From Rhodocyclaceae bacterium (lineage in GTDB: Bacteria > Pseudomonadota > Gammaproteobacteria > Burkholderiales > Rhodocyclaceae): a stretch of DNA of 64,000 bases. Made by a program: the position numbers and the translations under genes. Below, piece by piece: positions 62,696-64,000 of the stretch (the first letter of the stretch is position 1; each line of letters opens with the position of its first letter). The notes beneath the pieces were generated by a model. That model was not told the DNA's origin, made no database searches, and was given only the letters and a program-made list of their open reading frames with translations. The stretch spans positions 17,432 to 81,431 of the forward strand of contig JAQTNA010000018.1 in the NCBI GenBank assembly GCA_028714035.1, read 5' to 3'.

Positions 62696-63394
62696 TCATA
62701 TTATCCGGATGGAAAGTTCGCCAAACCCTTCCACGCCCCCGTCGACGCGGTCGCCCCTGAGCACGGGGCCGACGCCTTCCGGGGTACCGGTAAAGATCAG
62801 GTCGCCGGGATACAGCGCAAAATATTTCGACAGATGGGCGATGGTTTCCGGCACCGACCAGATCAGATCGGAAATATCGGCTTCCTGCCTGGTGGCACCA
62901 TTGACTGTGAGCCAGATTCGGCCATGGCTTGGATGGCCGCATTGGCTGGCCGAAAACAGGGGGCCGATTGGTGCCGAGTGGTCGAATGCCTTGCCCAGTT
63001 CCCAGGGTCGTCCCTTGTCGCGCAGGGCGAACTGTAGATCGCGCCGGGTCATGTCGAAGCCGACCGCATAGCCCCAGATGTGATCATTGGCGGATTCCGC
63101 AGGGATGTTGGTACCACCTGTTCCGATGGCGACCACCAGTTCGACTTCGTGGTGGTAGTTGGCGGTTTGCGGCGGATACGGAATATCCACCGTGATGCTT
63201 GCCGCGACCGGAACAATCGCGTCGGCGGGTTTCAGGAAGAAAAATGGGGCCTCACGCACCGGGTCCGATCCCATTTCGCGTGCGTGGGCCGCGTAATTGC
63301 GCCCGACGCAATAGACGCGCCGAACCGGGAAACTAGCGCTCGTGCCAGCGACCAGCACCGCTGGCCGTGGGCCGGGGGGAATGACGAAATTCAT
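62696..63394 (-). CDS. Fumarylacetoacetate hydrolase family protein
   Basis: This 232-residue protein starts at the ATG at 63394 (MNFVIPPGPRPAVLVAGTSA), with AGGA upstream. The FAH fold is recognised by VYCVGRNYAAHAREMGS, FFFLKPADAIVP, the metal-binding ETANYHHEVELVV-like segment (here TANYHHEVELVVAIGTG), YAVGFDMTRRDLQ and the closing GDLIFTGTPEGVGPV. The short form resembles fumarylpyruvate hydrolases of gentisate or aromatic-acid catabolism. The neighbouring MFS gene may provide uptake, but no other catabolic gene is present. Confidence 0.88.
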   Translation of the reverse strand: MNFVIPPGPRPAVLVAGTSASFPVRRVYCVGRNYAAHAREMGSDPVREAPFFFLKPADAIVPVAASITVDIPYPPQTANYHHEVELVVAIGTGGTNIPAESANDHIWGYAVGFDMTRRDLQFALRDKGRPWELGKAFDHSAPIGPLFSASQCGHPSHGRIWLTVNGATRQEADISDLIWSVPETIAHLSKYFALYPGDLIFTGTPEGVGPVLRGDRVDGGVEGFGELSIRII

Positions 63395-63474
63395 GTCCGT
63401 TCCTGTTATCAAATCTTCCATGCGCGATCACGTTCGGATGATGCCGTATAAACCGCTACTTGTGGAGAGTTCAC

Positions 63475-63502
63475 GTTGGACATAATATACATTATGCGCA
63501 GC
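63475..63502 (-). other. XerCD dif recombination site
   Basis: Read on the minus strand, the 28 bp match the E. coli dif site at 24 positions, including an uninterrupted CGCATAATGTATATTATGT across both Xer binding arms and the central region. Mismatches fall at positions 2, 24, 25 and 28. Such a site normally marks the replication terminus, where XerC/XerD resolve dimers. It also serves as the integration point for filamentous phages and other Xer-dependent elements. The stop codon of the adjacent phage-type gene lies inside it. Confidence 0.88.
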
Positions 63503-63875
63503 GCCAGCGCCGTCTAAACCCGCCCGCCAGGGCGGTATTACTCCCCTGTCCGAAACCGAGCGCGCAAAGCGCGATAGCTGCGGCCAACAGCCAGGCGGGC
63601 AGCGTCCCCAGCCCCCGTAAGCCAGAAAAAGAGCGCCAGAACGCCTTTTTTCGTTCGCACTTCTCCGACTCCCGTAAAACTTCCGCTTGCAGGGCCATAG
63701 GATCGCGTCCCAGGGCCAAAGCCAGGCGGGTGAGGGTGTACGCGTCCCTGAGCGGCCGACCGGCCCTGTAGGCCGTTATTTCGCTTTGGTCGAGCTCCAA
63801 TGCTTTGGCGAGGGCGTAATCGCTCTCGACGTTCAAGGCCGTCTTGGCCTGGTCGAACAATTCTCCGTTGGTCAT
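63492..63875 (-). CDS. Phage-type DUF3693-like protein with C-terminal membrane segment
   Basis: This 127-residue protein begins MTNGELFDQAKTALNVESDY, then has a helix-turn-helix-like stretch, ALAKALELDQSEITAYRAGR, and DPMALQAEVLRESEKCERKK. This layout matches DUF3693 phage proteins. A C-terminal hydrophobic segment (GLGTLPAWLLAAAIALCALG) precedes a basic tail. It may be a membrane-anchored phage regulator; function is unproven. Its TAA overlaps the dif site, so integration or excision would act at its end. Confidence 0.75.
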   Translation of the reverse strand: MTNGELFDQAKTALNVESDYALAKALELDQSEITAYRAGRPLRDAYTLTRLALALGRDPMALQAEVLRESEKCERKKAFWRSFSGLRGLGTLPAWLLAAAIALCALGFGQGSNTALAGGFRRRWRCA

Positions 63876-63910
63876 GGTCTAGTAGATCGTTTCAATAAAA
63901 ATATTACAAA

Positions 63911-64000
63911 TCACGCCACACCCAGATCGAATTTCTTCCAGCGGAAGACGACGGGGGCTTCATTCATTTCGGCGATGCCTTTGAGGATGCGGGCCTTGAG
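63911..64000 (-). CDS. C-terminal fragment of an unknown gene, likely phage-linked
   Basis: On the minus strand, the window edge yields 29 codons and a TGA: residues LKARILKGIAEMNEAP, then VVFRWKKFDLGVA. I do not recognise the family. The gene lies 35 bp upstream of the DUF3693-like gene on the same strand and lower in GC than the rest of the window, so it probably belongs to the same dif-adjacent element. Confidence 0.5.
   Translation of the reverse strand, partial: LKARILKGIAEMNEAPVVFRWKKFDLGVA

Overview
The window looks like ordinary chromosome from a GC-rich betaproteobacterium, probably near Rhodocyclales/Nitrosomonadales. This is inferred from gene content and order: a dapC-dapD-pilU group, smc-zipA-ligA, tsaB-rimI-family 4 uracil-DNA glycosylase, a CbbQ/CbbO pair, and a very high density of multi-domain histidine kinases. 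I saw no tRNA, rRNA, CRISPR array or complete insertion sequence.

Layout. 1-7.5 kb: pilU (cut by the window edge), dapD and dapC on the minus strand, a DMT exporter, and a hybrid kinase. 7.9-18 kb: smc, zipA, ligA, galU, a hypoxanthine-type phosphoribosyltransferase and a fused pabB-pabC. 18-21 kb: a minus-strand ompR-envZ-truncated hemoglobin operon, with a 162-bp MITE lodged between ompR and envZ. 21-23.4 kb: tsaB-rimI-udg. 23.5-32.5 kb: an HDOD protein, an ankyrin protein, two large kinases and a CheY-like receiver. Three of these transcription units carry a sigma-28 (FliA)-like promoter with identical spacing, which suggests a flagella-linked signalling module. 32.7-43 kb: mfd, a pair of KAP-type P-loop NTPases, a ricin-lectin fragment and an rhlE-type helicase. 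43-46 kb: cbbO and cbbQ without RuBisCO or NO-reductase genes nearby. 46-52.3 kb: malic enzyme, a PBP7-type endopeptidase, a Fur-box-preceded iron uptake operon (cupredoxin, FTR1, beta-barrel) and a small secreted protein. 52.5-56.7 kb: a fused PLP decarboxylase/ATP-grasp protein followed by a second PLP enzyme, resembling a small uncharacterised biosynthetic locus. 56.9-61.5 kb: a PhnD-like lipoprotein and a hybrid kinase. 61.5-63.4 kb: an MFS transporter and a fumarylacetoacetate-hydrolase-family enzyme.

The right end is the most informative. A near-canonical XerCD dif site lies at 63475-63502 and is directly abutted by a DUF3693-like, membrane-anchored phage-type gene and a further gene fragment. 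This suggests that the replication terminus lies here and that a dif-integrated element, possibly a filamentous prophage, begins at 63.5 kb and runs off the window.
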